The notes: generated by a model from the letters alone, not told the origin. A stretch of 64,000 bases of DNA from Veillonellaceae bacterium DNF00626 (GCA_001553355.1 KQ960853.1:49796-113795), one strand, 5' to 3'. Positions 45,411 through 55,085 are shown, counted from the stretch's first letter. Made by a program: numbers and translations.

Positions 45411-45716
45411 CTACCCCTCCTCGTTTTCTTTCACACGTTTAAGTAATTTCATGTATCCGTCCGCTCCATAATGAAGAGCCCGCTTGACTCGACTTATCGT
45501 CGCCGTTGATGCACCGGTGCGTGATTCAATATCCTCATAAGTCGCTCCTTCTTCAAGCATCCGTGCCACTTCCATTCGTTGTGCCATATCATGTAATTCG
45601 CTAATGGTACAAAGGTCTTCAAAAAATTCGTAGCATTCCTCTCTATTTCTTAATTGCAAAATCGTATCAAAAAGTTTATCCGCTAAGGGATTCACCAACC
45701 GCTGATTTACACTCAT
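45411..45716 (-). CDS. YerC/YecD family TrpR-like DNA-binding protein
   Basis: 101-residue helix-turn-helix protein like Bacillus YerC. LRNREECYEFFEDLCTISELHDMAQRMEVARML then EDIESRTGASTATISRVKRAL is the TrpR-type DNA-binding motif. Function is unknown in the family. Co-transcribed with the phosphohexomutase gene and divergent from the metNIQ operon. Confidence 0.9.
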   Translation of the reverse strand: MSVNQRLVNPLADKLFDTILQLRNREECYEFFEDLCTISELHDMAQRMEVARMLEEGATYEDIESRTGASTATISRVKRALHYGADGYMKLLKRVKENEEG

Positions 45717-45856
45717 TTTATCTCCTTTATTTTATATTTTTTATATTCATTTATATTTCATTCTCATTATATCACTCTCGCTTTTCATCACGCAAAGCAG
45801 TGCTATGCGTTACAGTAAAGGTAAACAACAATTTAATTATTTTTATGAATATTGTA

Positions 45857-45885
45857 TTGACATTTTACGACAGCTTTTGTAATAT
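45857..45885 (+). promoter_or_regulatory. Promoter of metNIQ
   Basis: TTGACA (45857-45862) and TAATAT (45880-45885) with 17 bases between. A TATAAT three bases further gives a longer 20-base spacer. Confidence 0.65.
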
Positions 45886-45923
45886 AATGAAAACTCAGTC
45901 ATGAGATTTGAATAGTTTTATAT

Positions 45924-46023
45924 TTCATCACGAGTAGCGGAGGGAACGGCCCTTTGAAGCTACGGCAACCATTCTTTATGAAACGGTGCCAAATCCGACG
46001 GATATTCCGACAGATGATGTGAA
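45924..46023 (+). promoter_or_regulatory. SAM-I (S-box) riboswitch
   Basis: The aptamer shows the classic blocks AGCGGAGGGAACGGCCC, TTTGAAGCTACGGCAACC, ACGGTGCCAAATCC and GACAGATGATG. P1 is closed by TTCATCA with TGATGTGAA. SAM binding should favour the terminator that follows, switching off methionine uptake. The rest of the 354-base gap from 45717 holds only the two divergent promoters. Confidence 0.95.
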
Positions 46024-46030
46024 CTTTTTT

Positions 46031-46057
46031 CCTTCATCTATCGGTGAAGGTTTTTTT
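46031..46057 (+). terminator. Riboswitch terminator before metN
   Basis: CCTTCA (46031-46036) pairs with TGAAGG (46045-46050), followed by T7. Confidence 0.9.
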
Positions 46058-46070
46058 ATAAGGAGTTACT

Positions 46071-47108
46071 ATGATTGAACTAAAGCACATCAACAAAATT
46101 TACGGTCACTTCAAGGCTTTAGATGATATCAATCTTTCTATCGAAGATGGAGATATTTTTGGTATCATCGGTCAATCCGGTGCCGGAAAATCCACATTAA
46201 TCCGGTGCATCAATATGCTTGAGCCTCCCACAACCGGTGAGGTCTTGGTCAACGGTAAGGACATGACTACTTTATCCCAAAGAGAACTTCGGGAAGAAAG
46301 AAAAAAAATCGGCATGATTTTTCAACATTTCAATTTGCTTTCCGGGCGAACGGTTTATGAGAATGTAGCGTTTCCCTTGGAGCTATGCCATATTTCCAAA
46401 GAGGAAAAAGATAAACGCATCATGGATATATTGGAATTAGTAGGACTCACTCCCTACCGCGATAAATATCCTGCCCAACTCTCGGGCGGACAAAAACAAC
46501 GTGTAGGTATTGCCAGAGCTATCGTTTCCAACCCGTCCGTTCTTCTTTCAGATGAGGCCACCAGTGCTTTGGACCCGGAAACGGTAAAATCCATTCTTCA
46601 ATTGCTTAAAGACATCAATAAAAAATTGGGTATCACCATCATTATGATTACCCATCAGATGGAAGTCATTAAGGAAATAGCACGGCATGTGGCAGTTATT
46701 GAAGGCGGAAAAATCATTGAACAAGGTACGGTAGTTGATTTATTCACCAATCCGCAAACAGAAACTTTGCAAAATTTTGTGGGTTCTGTCATGTCTTCTG
46801 AATATCCTGAACAGTTATCTCATATGAATTTACAAAAAGAAAAGAAAAATCCCGATGACCTGACAGTCATGGCTCTTTCTTTCCGCGGTGATGTGACGAA
46901 CGAGCCTATCATTGCAAGTCTGATTAAAAAATTCAACGTAGACGTAAGCATTTTATACGGCTCTATTGATTACATTCAAAATGTTTGTTTCGGCAAGTTA
47001 ATTATTACGATTTCCGGTAACGATGGTAATATTTCCGAAGCACTATCTCATTTACAAACGTTACCTATAAAAAGCGAGGTGATTGGTTATGTCTCCAATG
47101 ATGATTGA
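46071..47108 (+). CDS. metN: Methionine ABC transporter, ATP-binding protein
   Basis: 345 residues. Walker A is GQSGAGKST, the signature [15 protein letters not shown], Walker [15 protein letters not shown]-terminal NIL (ACT-like) domain, about residues 260-345, senses methionine and gives trans-inhibition in MetN. AAGGAG lies 7 bases before the ATG. First gene under the SAM riboswitch. Confidence 0.97.
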   Translation: MIELKHINKIYGHFKALDDINLSIEDGDIFGIIGQSGAGKSTLIRCINMLEPPTTGEVLVNGKDMTTLSQRELREERKKIGMIFQHFNLLSGRTVYENVAFPLELCHISKEEKDKRIMDILELVGLTPYRDKYPAQLSGGQKQRVGIARAIVSNPSVLLSDEATSALDPETVKSILQLLKDINKKLGITIIMITHQMEVIKEIARHVAVIEGGKIIEQGTVVDLFTNPQTETLQNFVGSVMSSEYPEQLSHMNLQKEKKNPDDLTVMALSFRGDVTNEPIIASLIKKFNVDVSILYGSIDYIQNVCFGKLIITISGNDGNISEALSHLQTLPIKSEVIGYVSNDD

Positions 47109-47742
47109 TTTATTACTAAAAAGTTTAGCAGAAACATTATACATGCTTTCTGTTTCCGCCATCATCGCAGCGGTCATTGGTATTCCTTTAGGTATTCTCT
47201 TAGTAGTGACAGAAAAAAATCATATTTTATCCTGTCCTATGATGAATAAGCCTTTAGCTTTCGTTATTAATATGATTCGTTCCATTCCATTCATTATTTT
47301 GATGGTTGCCATCATCCCGTTAACGCGAATCATTGCCGGCACATCTATCGGCACTACGGCTGCCATCGTGCCTTTGACCTTAGCAGCCATTCCGTACACA
47401 GCCCGCATGGTGGAAACGTCCATTCGCGAAATACCGTCCGGACTTATTGAGGCAGCAGAATCTATGGGGGCGTCCCCCCTGCAAATCATTTATAAAGTGC
47501 TGATACCGGAAGCACTTCCCGCAGTCATTCAGAATATGACCGTAGTCATCGTTTCTTTGATCGGTTCTTCTGCTATGGCAGGAACCATAGGCGGCGGCGG
47601 TTTAGGTGATTTAGCTATCCGATACGGTTACCAACGTTTCCAAGCAGATATGATGATTGCCACAATTGTAGTCCTCATCGTTATCGTACAAGTCATTCAA
47701 TGGGTAGGAAATAATCTATCCAAAAAGACAAACAAAAAATAA
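47089..47742 (+). CDS. metI: Methionine ABC transporter, permease
   Basis: 217 residues, with five or six helices and the EAA-type loop EAAESMGASPLQIIYKVLIPEALP that couples to MetN. The ATG at 47089 (GAGG 9 bases upstream) lies within the end of metN; the TTG at 47083 is an alternative. Confidence 0.96.
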   Translation: MSPMMIDLLLKSLAETLYMLSVSAIIAAVIGIPLGILLVVTEKNHILSCPMMNKPLAFVINMIRSIPFIILMVAIIPLTRIIAGTSIGTTAAIVPLTLAAIPYTARMVETSIREIPSGLIEAAESMGASPLQIIYKVLIPEALPAVIQNMTVVIVSLIGSSAMAGTIGGGGLGDLAIRYGYQRFQADMMIATIVVLIVIVQVIQWVGNNLSKKTNKK

Positions 47743-47794
47743 TTCGTTTCAAACTCTTTTCAGGGTTTAAAATAAAGAAAGAAGGAAAAATTTT

Positions 47795-48625
47795 ATGAAA
47801 AAACAACTTATTTTAGCAGGTCTTATACTCGCCGGTGCAGCACTAACATTTTCCGGCTGCGGAAATTCTAAAAATAACCAATCTACCGCTCCGGCAGAAA
47901 AAACATCTATTATCGTCGGTGCTACCGCCGGTCCTCATGCGGAAGTTGTAGAAGCAGCCGCTAAAGAAGCGGAAAAGAAAGGCCTGAAAGTAGAAATAAA
48001 AGAATTTTCAGATTATATCACACCGGACCAGGCTTTAGCTGATGGCAGTATTGATATCGCCGTGTATCAACACAAACCTTTCTTGGATAATTTCAATAAA
48101 CAACACGGTACAGATTTAATTCCTGTAGGCGATGCCATTCTCATGCGCATGGGTATTTATTCCAACAAATATAAAGATGTCAAAGATATTCCTTCCGGTG
48201 GTACCGTTTCTATCCCGAATGACCCCACCAATGAAGGGCGTGGCCTTCAACTCTTGGAACAAGCCGGACTGATAAAATTAAAAGAAGGCGTCGGCATGAA
48301 AGCCACACCGGCAGATGTCGTAGAAAATCCCAAGAACCTGAAATTCAAAGAATTAGAAGCCGCTCAGCTTCCACGTAGTTTAGATGATGTAGACGCCTCT
48401 GCTATCACCATGAACTTCGTCATGAGTGCAGGACTTTCTCCAAAAGAACAAGGTATTTTCTTGGAATCAAGAGATAATCCTTTGGCTGTTATGATTATCG
48501 CCGTAAGAAATAAGGACAAAGATCAACCGGCATACAAAAAATTCATTGAAGCATACCAATCTGACGCAGTAAAGAAATTTATTACAGAAAAATATAAAGG
48601 CACCATTGAAGCGGCTTGGAACTAA
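47795..48625 (+). CDS. metQ: Methionine-binding lipoprotein
   Basis: 276-residue substrate-binding protein (NlpA family). The lipobox TFSGC gives lipidation at C22. PHAEVVEAAAKEAEKKGLKVEIKEFSDYITPDQALADGSIDIAVYQHKPFLD and SIPNDPTNEGRGLQLLE are diagnostic. Last gene of the metNIQ operon. Confidence 0.97.
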   Translation: MKKQLILAGLILAGAALTFSGCGNSKNNQSTAPAEKTSIIVGATAGPHAEVVEAAAKEAEKKGLKVEIKEFSDYITPDQALADGSIDIAVYQHKPFLDNFNKQHGTDLIPVGDAILMRMGIYSNKYKDVKDIPSGGTVSIPNDPTNEGRGLQLLEQAGLIKLKEGVGMKATPADVVENPKNLKFKELEAAQLPRSLDDVDASAITMNFVMSAGLSPKEQGIFLESRDNPLAVMIIAVRNKDKDQPAYKKFIEAYQSDAVKKFITEKYKGTIEAAWN

Positions 48626-48668
48626 TCAAAAAACCTTCTCGGAACAATTCCCGAGAAGGTTTTTTGAT
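48625..48668. terminator. Bidirectional terminator between metQ and rnhA
   Basis: Perfect 18-bp stem (48625-48642 with 48651-48668) with A6 and T6 flanks; serves both convergent genes. Confidence 0.92.
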
Positions 48669-48675
48669 GACATAA

Positions 48676-49353
48676 TTACTCTTCATCTAATAGTGCTTTC
48701 TTGGCTAACTGATCAGCCATTTCATTATATTTCACACCGGTATGACTCTCTACTTTATGAAAATGCACTATCAACTCATTTTTAATAGATGCATAATAGT
48801 CTCGAAATGCCTTAGTTCTCGGCTTATTCACTTTCCACTTTCCCAAGCACCATTTCTCAATCCCCGCATAATCATAGTAAAGATCCATTTCACGAATACC
48901 TTTTTTGATGCACTCATTCATAGCATAAGTAGCCCCGTATATTTCCCCTGCCACATTGTGCATTTCTGCATCTTCTTTATTTACGATTTTTTTACTATAA
49001 GTATGTATTTGTCCTTGATACAAGAATACAACACCAAAAGAAAAAGCATCAGGATATAAAGACATGTACGATCCATCCACATAAATCGTCATACGTTCCG
49101 GATCCGGTAATGGCTCTTCTTTCTTTCGAGAAACATGTATCTGTGTTTTCTCCTTTTGGGGCAAATCTTCATCGACAAACAAAGACACTACCTTTTTCCC
49201 TAATAAATAAGCCTCTGCTTCTTCTTTTGTATAAAATCCTTTAAATATCGCCCCGGGATAACCTACAACCTGTGCTTCGCACTCCGCCCATTTATTATAC
49301 AATCCGGGTTTTCTTCCTTTTTTTACTGCATACCACTCTTTTTTCTTTGTCAT
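48676..49353 (-). CDS. rnhA: Ribonuclease H with N-terminal viroplasmin (caulimovirus-type) domain
   Basis: 225 residues from the ATG at 49353 (GAGG 6 bases upstream; ATG at 49356 also possible). Residues about 4-50, WYAVKKGRKPGLYNKWAECEAQVVGYPGAIFKGFYTKEEAEAYL, are the hybrid-binding domain. The RNase H core follows, with D in YVDGSY, E in AGEIYGA, D in YYDYAGIEKW and D in MADQLAKKAL. Removes RNA from RNA-DNA hybrids. Firmicute layout. Confidence 0.94.
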   Translation of the reverse strand: MTKKKEWYAVKKGRKPGLYNKWAECEAQVVGYPGAIFKGFYTKEEAEAYLLGKKVVSLFVDEDLPQKEKTQIHVSRKKEEPLPDPERMTIYVDGSYMSLYPDAFSFGVVFLYQGQIHTYSKKIVNKEDAEMHNVAGEIYGATYAMNECIKKGIREMDLYYDYAGIEKWCLGKWKVNKPRTKAFRDYYASIKNELIVHFHKVESHTGVKYNEMADQLAKKALLDEE

Positions 49354-49473
49354 CATACGCCTCGCATATTTTTCTCTTTCTTATGATACTATAATCCTCC
49401 GTGAAATTCACTAAATCGCCTTAGTTCACTTAACTACTTTTCCTTGATATAATAAAAAAATAAAGGAGTCAAT

Positions 49474-50262
49474 ATGAAGGAAACATATACATTGGAAACA
49501 GGCGCTTCTCTTTTAGTTACAGATACCTTTTTATCTATTTCTTTTGACAAACCGCGCCATTCCTTATCAACAGCCATTTTTGGCGGAGGATTTAAGGAAA
49601 TTCGTCATGCAGTAAATCAAAAATTAACAGAATACCATGACCGTGAAGACCAATTTCCCGGTGGATCTATACCGGCATATTTAGAAATCATGCTCAAAAA
49701 AAACGGCTTTGATCCAAAAGATAGTTGCGCCTTACTCACCAGTGCGCGAATGGATTATTTTTCTCGCACCATCAGACGGGATAAAGAATTAGTCGTTGAA
49801 GTCATTACCACCGGCGGTGTAGAAAAAACAGCAGCCCGTGCAGCGTCAGCTCCACTTTACGGCGAAGATCATGGCCGCTTTTATCCGGTCGGAACGATTA
49901 ATATCACAGTCATCGTGAATGGACACTTATTACCCAATATCATGGCACGTACACTCATTACCATTACAGAAGCCAAAACCGCCGCTCTTCAAGATTTAGG
50001 TATTGCCGATGTAAATAATGGTCTACCGGCAACGGGTACTGCTACCGATGGCATCACACTCATCACCAATCCCACAGCAGCTCCATACACAGATGCCGGC
50101 ACTTTTTCTGTATTCGGAAGTTTAGTCGCTGAAAGTGTTCACGAAACGGTCACCCACTGCCTCACCGCCTTTGAAACACCGTGGAATCAATTTGCATCCC
50201 TTCGCACACCTCCGGCAGTAGATGTACGAAAAATCAAAGAACGCACCAAAGGAACCTATTAG
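49474..50262 (+). CDS. cbiZ: Adenosylcobinamide amidohydrolase
   Basis: 262 residues, archaeal-type corrinoid salvage enzyme that strips the nucleotide loop linker from cobinamide or pseudocobalamin to give cobyric acid. Motifs are VITTGGVEKTAARAA, VGTINITVIVNGHLLPNIMARTLITITEAKTAALQDL and LPATGTATDGITLITN. AAAGGAG lies 6 bases before the ATG, and a TATAAT lies at about 49449. No other cobalamin genes are adjacent. Confidence 0.9.
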   Translation: MKETYTLETGASLLVTDTFLSISFDKPRHSLSTAIFGGGFKEIRHAVNQKLTEYHDREDQFPGGSIPAYLEIMLKKNGFDPKDSCALLTSARMDYFSRTIRRDKELVVEVITTGGVEKTAARAASAPLYGEDHGRFYPVGTINITVIVNGHLLPNIMARTLITITEAKTAALQDLGIADVNNGLPATGTATDGITLITNPTAAPYTDAGTFSVFGSLVAESVHETVTHCLTAFETPWNQFASLRTPPAVDVRKIKERTKGTY

Positions 50263-50358
50263 TCTTATAGATTTACTTTCCTTTCCCTATATAATTGATA
50301 AAAATATACTTAAATGATATGATGAAAATAAATAAACTGTAAAGGAGTTGGTTCGGCT

Positions 50359-51393
50359 ATGCCATATGATGAGCGGACAATCAATGAATTACAAGAATCC
50401 GCCGATATGACCCCCGTAGGTATCCAATTAGAAGTAAACACGGATATATTTAATACCGTACATAACCTTATTCGACAAAAAGGAAATATGGATCCGGAGG
50501 ATGAAAAACGATTATACTATTTATGGAGAAAGACCATTAAATCTATGGCAAAAATAGAAATACGCAAAAGCCATGGTTTATCTATGGAAAAACAAATTTC
50601 CATGCTCCAAGAAGCCTTTCAAATCGAAATAAAATATCTTCCCGACCAATTATTTCATCAACGTCCATTAAAAATATCAAAAGATATTCAAATGGCAGAA
50701 GAAAAAATAGAATCTGCCGAATGGATGTCCCTTTTTGAAAAAACGATTTGGCCCGGACTTACTTACGGAAAAACCGGTAACCACGAACATCCCATGGCAT
50801 ATATCGTAGTAGGACAGCCGGGTTCCGGAAAAACTCGCATGTCCGCTTCATGGATTGAAGAACATGATGGAAATATCATTCAATCCATGAGTGATAATTT
50901 CCGTGGATATCACCCCCATGCCGAACAGCTCACTGAACGTTACAGCACACAATGCACCTTCTTCACCCTTGAACAAGGACGCTTCCTTTCTGATTTAGCC
51001 ATAAAAAAGGCTGTCGAAGGTCGCTATCATATTCTCCAAGAAGGTTCTCTTTTAGATGTAAATCACACCAAAGATTTGATTTGTTTCTTAAAAGAAAACG
51101 GATACACAGTATACGTTATTTTCCGTGCATCCCCGAAAAAAGAGAGTTGGAAAGCCATTCATCAGATTTTTTTACAGCAACGACTAAAAGCACCGGGATT
51201 GTCACGACTCATCACGAAAGAATATCACGACAAAGCCTGCACGTCTTTCCTGTCTGCGACAAAAGAATTAATCTCTCAAAACTTAATGGATCGCCTAATT
51301 ATCAAAAGTTCCAAAGGATTGCTATATGATAGCGATGACATGCCCACAGAACGAGCCATTGATATACTCACCAAACGCATGACTAAAGAATAA
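50359..51393 (+). CDS. Zeta-toxin-like P-loop kinase, no adjacent antitoxin
   Basis: 344 residues. Residues about 1-135 are a helical, charged extension I do not recognise. A zeta-toxin-type domain follows: Walker A GQPGSGKT at 152-159, then SMSDNFRGYHPHAEQL with D179, R182 and H185-P186 as in zeta/PezT kinases that phosphorylate UDP-GlcNAc. ILQEGSL stands where ETT-type residues lie. No epsilon or PezA-like gene is beside it. Either it has a distant or built-in antitoxin, or it is a non-toxic kinase. GGAG lies about 12 bases before the ATG. Confidence 0.75.
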   Translation: MPYDERTINELQESADMTPVGIQLEVNTDIFNTVHNLIRQKGNMDPEDEKRLYYLWRKTIKSMAKIEIRKSHGLSMEKQISMLQEAFQIEIKYLPDQLFHQRPLKISKDIQMAEEKIESAEWMSLFEKTIWPGLTYGKTGNHEHPMAYIVVGQPGSGKTRMSASWIEEHDGNIIQSMSDNFRGYHPHAEQLTERYSTQCTFFTLEQGRFLSDLAIKKAVEGRYHILQEGSLLDVNHTKDLICFLKENGYTVYVIFRASPKKESWKAIHQIFLQQRLKAPGLSRLITKEYHDKACTSFLSATKELISQNLMDRLIIKSSKGLLYDSDDMPTERAIDILTKRMTKE

Positions 51394-51451
51394 CGAGAGC
51401 AGGCAACTGCTCTTTTTTAATGAATCGCCTATAAGACGAAGAAAGGCACTT

Positions 51452-52357
51452 ATGGATCACGAAGCCAAGTCCCGATTACTGCAAATCGCTGCCACCCATC
51501 ATTTAGATGCCGTAGGCACAATGCGCTGCCCATTCTCACCCATATTATCCAAACAACTATCCACGAATGGGCCTGTACCGTTTGCACCGGAAAATATTAA
51601 AGAACGACTTGATCCGGAAGCACTTCTCCCCGGCACACGTTCCATCATCGTCATTTTATTTCCCTATAAATACAAAGAAGAAAAACAGGCGAATATTGCC
51701 CTCTATGCCCGTTCAAAAGATTATCACCGTGTCCTTAGAAAATATTTAGACGCTATCATCTCTGAAATGAAAATCTCATACCCTGACACAAAATTCCATC
51801 CCATCGTAGACACATCACCCTTAGCCGATCGCTTCTTAGCCTACCAAGCCGGACTTGGCTTCTTCGGAAAAAATCACTGCCTTATTCATCCAAAATACGG
51901 ATCATATTTCACCATCGGATCCATTCTGACCGACTTATCCCTTCCATCGGACAGCCCGCTTACCTTATCATGCGGCGACTGCACACGATGCATGGACGTC
52001 TGCCCGGGTCGTTGCCTGAAAGAAAATAAATTCAATCCCTGGACATGCAAATCCTACCTGACACAAAAAAAAGAGCCCCTCACAGAAGCAGAAGAAAAAA
52101 TTATCCAAAAAACGCCGCTCATCTTTGGATGCGATGAATGTCAAAAATACTGCCCCTTCAACGAAAGAGCTTCACTTTCCCCCATTCCGGAAATCAGCGA
52201 AGCACGCATCCCCTATTTATCCAAAGAACAATTAACTTCACTATCAAATAGAAAATTCCTTAAGGACTATAAAGAATACGCCTTTGCCTGGCGCGGTAAA
52301 TCTATTCTGCTAAGAAATATAGAACTCTTAGAGAAAAAGAAAAAAGAAATTCCATAA
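51452..52357 (+). CDS. queG: Epoxyqueuosine reductase
   Basis: Cobalamin- and iron-sulfur-dependent last step of queuosine formation in tRNA. 301 residues, so a short QueG without the C-terminal HEAT repeats. The acid IVDTSPLADR (D120) matches the catalytic Asp region. Two [4Fe-4S] sets are C174-x2-C177-x2-C180-x3-C184 and C227-x2-C230-x3-C234 with C188/C199 nearby. The B12 requirement gives a functional link to cbiZ, two genes upstream. Confidence 0.93.
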   Translation: MDHEAKSRLLQIAATHHLDAVGTMRCPFSPILSKQLSTNGPVPFAPENIKERLDPEALLPGTRSIIVILFPYKYKEEKQANIALYARSKDYHRVLRKYLDAIISEMKISYPDTKFHPIVDTSPLADRFLAYQAGLGFFGKNHCLIHPKYGSYFTIGSILTDLSLPSDSPLTLSCGDCTRCMDVCPGRCLKENKFNPWTCKSYLTQKKEPLTEAEEKIIQKTPLIFGCDECQKYCPFNERASLSPIPEISEARIPYLSKEQLTSLSNRKFLKDYKEYAFAWRGKSILLRNIELLEKKKKEIP

Positions 52358-52365
52358 CAAACCAA

Positions 52366-52421
52366 AAAACACTCTCTTTAGATGACACCAATCTATCCAA
52401 AGAGAGTGTTTTATTTTTTAA
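52366..52421 (+). terminator. Terminator of queG
   Basis: AAAACACTCTCTTT (52366-52379) pairs with AAAGAGAGTGTTTT (52399-52412), then TATTTTTTA. Confidence 0.88.
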
Positions 52422-52502
52422 AAATATATTTCACTTTCCCTAAGACACGCAAAACAAGTATTTCTCAAAGAAAAAAAGCAACCATCTCTGATTGCTTCTC
52501 TT

Positions 52503-52578
52503 TGGTGGGCGATAACAGGATCGAACTGCTGACATTCTGCTTGTAAGGCAGACGCTCTCCCAGCTGAGCTAATCGCCC
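52503..52578 (-). tRNA. tRNA-Val (anticodon UAC)
   Basis: 76 bases including encoded CCA (52505-52503). The acceptor GGGCGAT pairs with ATCGCCC, the D-arm is GCTC AGCTGGGA GAGC, the anticodon stem TCTGC/GCAGA encloses CTTACAA (anticodon TAC), and the T-arm AGCAG TTCGATC CTGTT has a G-T pair. It stands alone between queG and the MATE gene. Confidence 0.96.
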
Positions 52579-52696
52579 ATAACTCTCTATTATTATGCAT
52601 TACGGAAAGAATTTTTTCAAGTATTTTGAAATTTTTCTGTACATTTCTGCCATTTCGCTATACTATTTACTTATATGTCTTTTAAAGGAGTCTGCG

Positions 52697-54037
52697 GTGG
52701 TACAAGATAATATATATCAAAGTCGGTGGGCGGTTTTTTCCATGTCCCTCCCCATTTTCATTGAGACTACGCTGCAAATGCTCGTTCCGAATATCAACCA
52801 AATCATGCTCAGTTGGTATTCTGACGAATCCGTGGCAGCCGTAGGAAATGACAATCTCATTTTCAATTTAATCATTTTAACATCTGCTGTTTTAGCACAA
52901 GCAGCAACTATTTTAATTGCGCATTATCGCGGTGCCGGCAATGGTGCAAAAATTAATGAAGTCTGTTCTGTGTCAGCTTTTACTAATTTGATTATCGGCA
53001 TCATTATCAGCTTTTTGTTATTTTTTGGTGATAACTTTTTTCTCAACTTGCTGGATATGCCTAAAGAAATATACGATGAGGCTTCTCTTTATCTCCGCTG
53101 GATTGGTGTTTTCAGTTTCATTCAAAGTATTTACATGTCTTTTATTTCTTTTCTCCGCGGATTTTCACTTCTTCGCATCACTATGCTCTGTTCTCTTTTC
53201 ATGAATATAATCAATATCATGCTAAACATGGTACTTATCAACGGATATGGTTCTATTCCGCCAATGGGTGTTACAGGCGTTTGTATTTCTACCAATATTT
53301 CAAAAATAATCGGGCTTGCATTGGTCATCTATTTATTTTATAGCCGCACACCGGCACGCTTATCACTCTCTTATTTAAAGCCTTTCCCCTATAAAACATT
53401 AGAAAAGATATTATACTTAGGACTTCCTTCCGGTGGCGAATTTTTTTCTTACCAATTATCCCAAACGGTAATCATGAAATTTGTCAATATTTTCGGTGTC
53501 GCTATGATTACAGCTAAAGTTTATTGTTCCATTATTGCTATGATCAGTTATGCTTATTCTCAAGCACTCGCAATGGCAACGCAAATTTTAGTGGGCTTTT
53601 TCAAAGGCGCCAAGCAAAATGATGAAGTGGATAAGCGTGTAAAATTTACTATTACCGTTGCTATTATTTTATCGGGTACAATAGCTACTCTTGTTTATTT
53701 TAATAATGAAAAGATTTTATCTCTCTTTACAGAAAATCCGGAAATTTTGGCTATCGGCGAAATTATTTTCTTCATAGAAATATTTTTAGAAATGGGTCGT
53801 GCCGTCAATATGTGCATGGTCATGGCGTTAAATGCTGCCGGTGATGTAAAAGCGCCCATTACCGTAGGTATTATTTTCATGTGGTGTGTCGCTGTACCCG
53901 GTGCATGGCTCTTGGGTGTTCACCTCGCTTGGGGTCTTGTGGGAATTTGGATCGCTATGGCTTGCGATGAATGTTTGCGTGCTCTTATTTTCCTTCTTCG
54001 CTGGCATCAAGGAGTTTGGAAAAAGAATCTTATTTAG
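52697..54037 (+). CDS. MATE family efflux transporter
   Basis: 446 residues from the GTG at 52697, preceded by AAAGGAG with a 6-base gap; the ATG at 52595 would overlap the tRNA promoter side and adds an extra helix-like tail. Twelve hydrophobic segments fit a MATE multidrug/Na+ exchanger: SMSLPIFIETTLQMLVPNINQIMLSWYSDESVAAVG and PPMGVTGVCISTNISKIIGL. Its substrate is unknown. Followed by an extended -10 for the LysR gene. Confidence 0.9.
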   Translation: MVQDNIYQSRWAVFSMSLPIFIETTLQMLVPNINQIMLSWYSDESVAAVGNDNLIFNLIILTSAVLAQAATILIAHYRGAGNGAKINEVCSVSAFTNLIIGIIISFLLFFGDNFFLNLLDMPKEIYDEASLYLRWIGVFSFIQSIYMSFISFLRGFSLLRITMLCSLFMNIINIMLNMVLINGYGSIPPMGVTGVCISTNISKIIGLALVIYLFYSRTPARLSLSYLKPFPYKTLEKILYLGLPSGGEFFSYQLSQTVIMKFVNIFGVAMITAKVYCSIIAMISYAYSQALAMATQILVGFFKGAKQNDEVDKRVKFTITVAIILSGTIATLVYFNNEKILSLFTENPEILAIGEIIFFIEIFLEMGRAVNMCMVMALNAAGDVKAPITVGIIFMWCVAVPGAWLLGVHLAWGLVGIWIAMACDECLRALIFLLRWHQGVWKKNLI

Positions 54038-54092
54038 CTGTCTGATTTTTCCATAATTTTATCTCTTTTGACTTTAATATATTGATTAAGCA

Positions 54093-54101
54093 TGATATAA
54101 T
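54093..54101 (+). promoter_or_regulatory. Extended -10 promoter before the LysR-type gene
   Basis: TGATATAAT at 54093-54101, about 60 bases before the gene, without a good -35. Confidence 0.4.
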
Positions 54102-54161
54102 AATAGAAAAGTTTTATAACTCATTTTTTGTTTTTACGGCTTATGCCGATGGAGTATTTCA

Positions 54162-55037
54162 ATGAACAATACAGATTGGAAAATTCTGATCTATCTTCGA
54201 GAAGAACGTAGTATCAATAAAGTCGCCAAACGTTTATTCATGACGCAACCGTCTTTGACTTATCGCTTAAGTCAGATGGAAAAAGAAATAGGCTGTTCTT
54301 TATTTATTCGCACCAACAAAGGTGTTCATTTTACCGACGCAGGAAACAGGCTTTTTTCTTTTGCGGAAAAAGAATTACAGCAATATCAAGACATGAAAAA
54401 TTATGTCACGCATGAACCAAATTCTATCTCCGGCGTTCTTCGTATCGGTGCTTCTCAGTCTTTCTCTCAATCTCACATGCCTGCATTGTTAAAAGGTTTT
54501 GTGGATGAATATCAAGACGTTGAAATTTCTCTTACCACTGATACCAGTGACCGCTTAGCTAAATTAGTAAAAAAAGAAGATATCCATTTAGCTATTGTTC
54601 GCGGTGCGCAAGAATGGCCCGATTCGGATATTCTCTTAGAAGATGCGCCTTTATATCTTATTTCTGCCAATAAAATAGATTTTGACACTTTACCTAAACA
54701 GCCCTCTATTCGCTATCGCAGTGATCCGTCATTAGACGAATTGCGTAGCAGATGGTGGCGTCAAAATTTTACAGATTCACCACATTTTTCACTCACCGTC
54801 AGTGATTGTCTGACTTGCGTGGAAATAGTAAATCACGGGCTTGGACATTCTCTCATTCCCGAGGATTTACTGTCAAAATGTAACAGTAACGTAGATAGGC
54901 AAATGATTTACGACAAACAAGGGAAACCCTTACTACGTCCCAGTCACTTGCTCTATAAAGAAGCCATGCTTCAATCAGCGCCGGTGAAAATATTTATCAA
55001 CTACATCAAAAAATATTTCAGAATTGCGGAAGACTGA
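54162..55037 (+). CDS. LysR-family transcriptional regulator
   Basis: 291 residues. The N-terminal winged HTH is NKVAKRLFMTQPSLTYRLSQMEKEIGCSLFIRTNKGVHFTDAGNRLFSFAE. A periplasmic-binding-like effector domain follows (SGVLRIGASQSFSQSHMPALLKGF). No effector can be named. It lies downstream of the MATE pump and may control it; that is inference. Confidence 0.92.
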   Translation: MNNTDWKILIYLREERSINKVAKRLFMTQPSLTYRLSQMEKEIGCSLFIRTNKGVHFTDAGNRLFSFAEKELQQYQDMKNYVTHEPNSISGVLRIGASQSFSQSHMPALLKGFVDEYQDVEISLTTDTSDRLAKLVKKEDIHLAIVRGAQEWPDSDILLEDAPLYLISANKIDFDTLPKQPSIRYRSDPSLDELRSRWWRQNFTDSPHFSLTVSDCLTCVEIVNHGLGHSLIPEDLLSKCNSNVDRQMIYDKQGKPLLRPSHLLYKEAMLQSAPVKIFINYIKKYFRIAED

Positions 55038-55041
55038 AAGG

Positions 55042-55078
55042 AAAGATTCCCTCCAATAACGGCAAGGGAATCTTTTTT
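55042..55078 (+). terminator. Terminator of the LysR-type gene
   Basis: AAAGATTCCCT (55042-55052) pairs with AGGGAATCTTT (55065-55075), then T-rich. Confidence 0.85.
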
Positions 55079-55085
55079 TAACACT

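Noticed and set aside
52595..52696. Longer MATE reading frame starting ATG at 52595
   Set aside because: It has no SD, begins just beside the tRNA gene, and the GTG at 52697 has a strong AAAGGAG and gives the normal MATE length.
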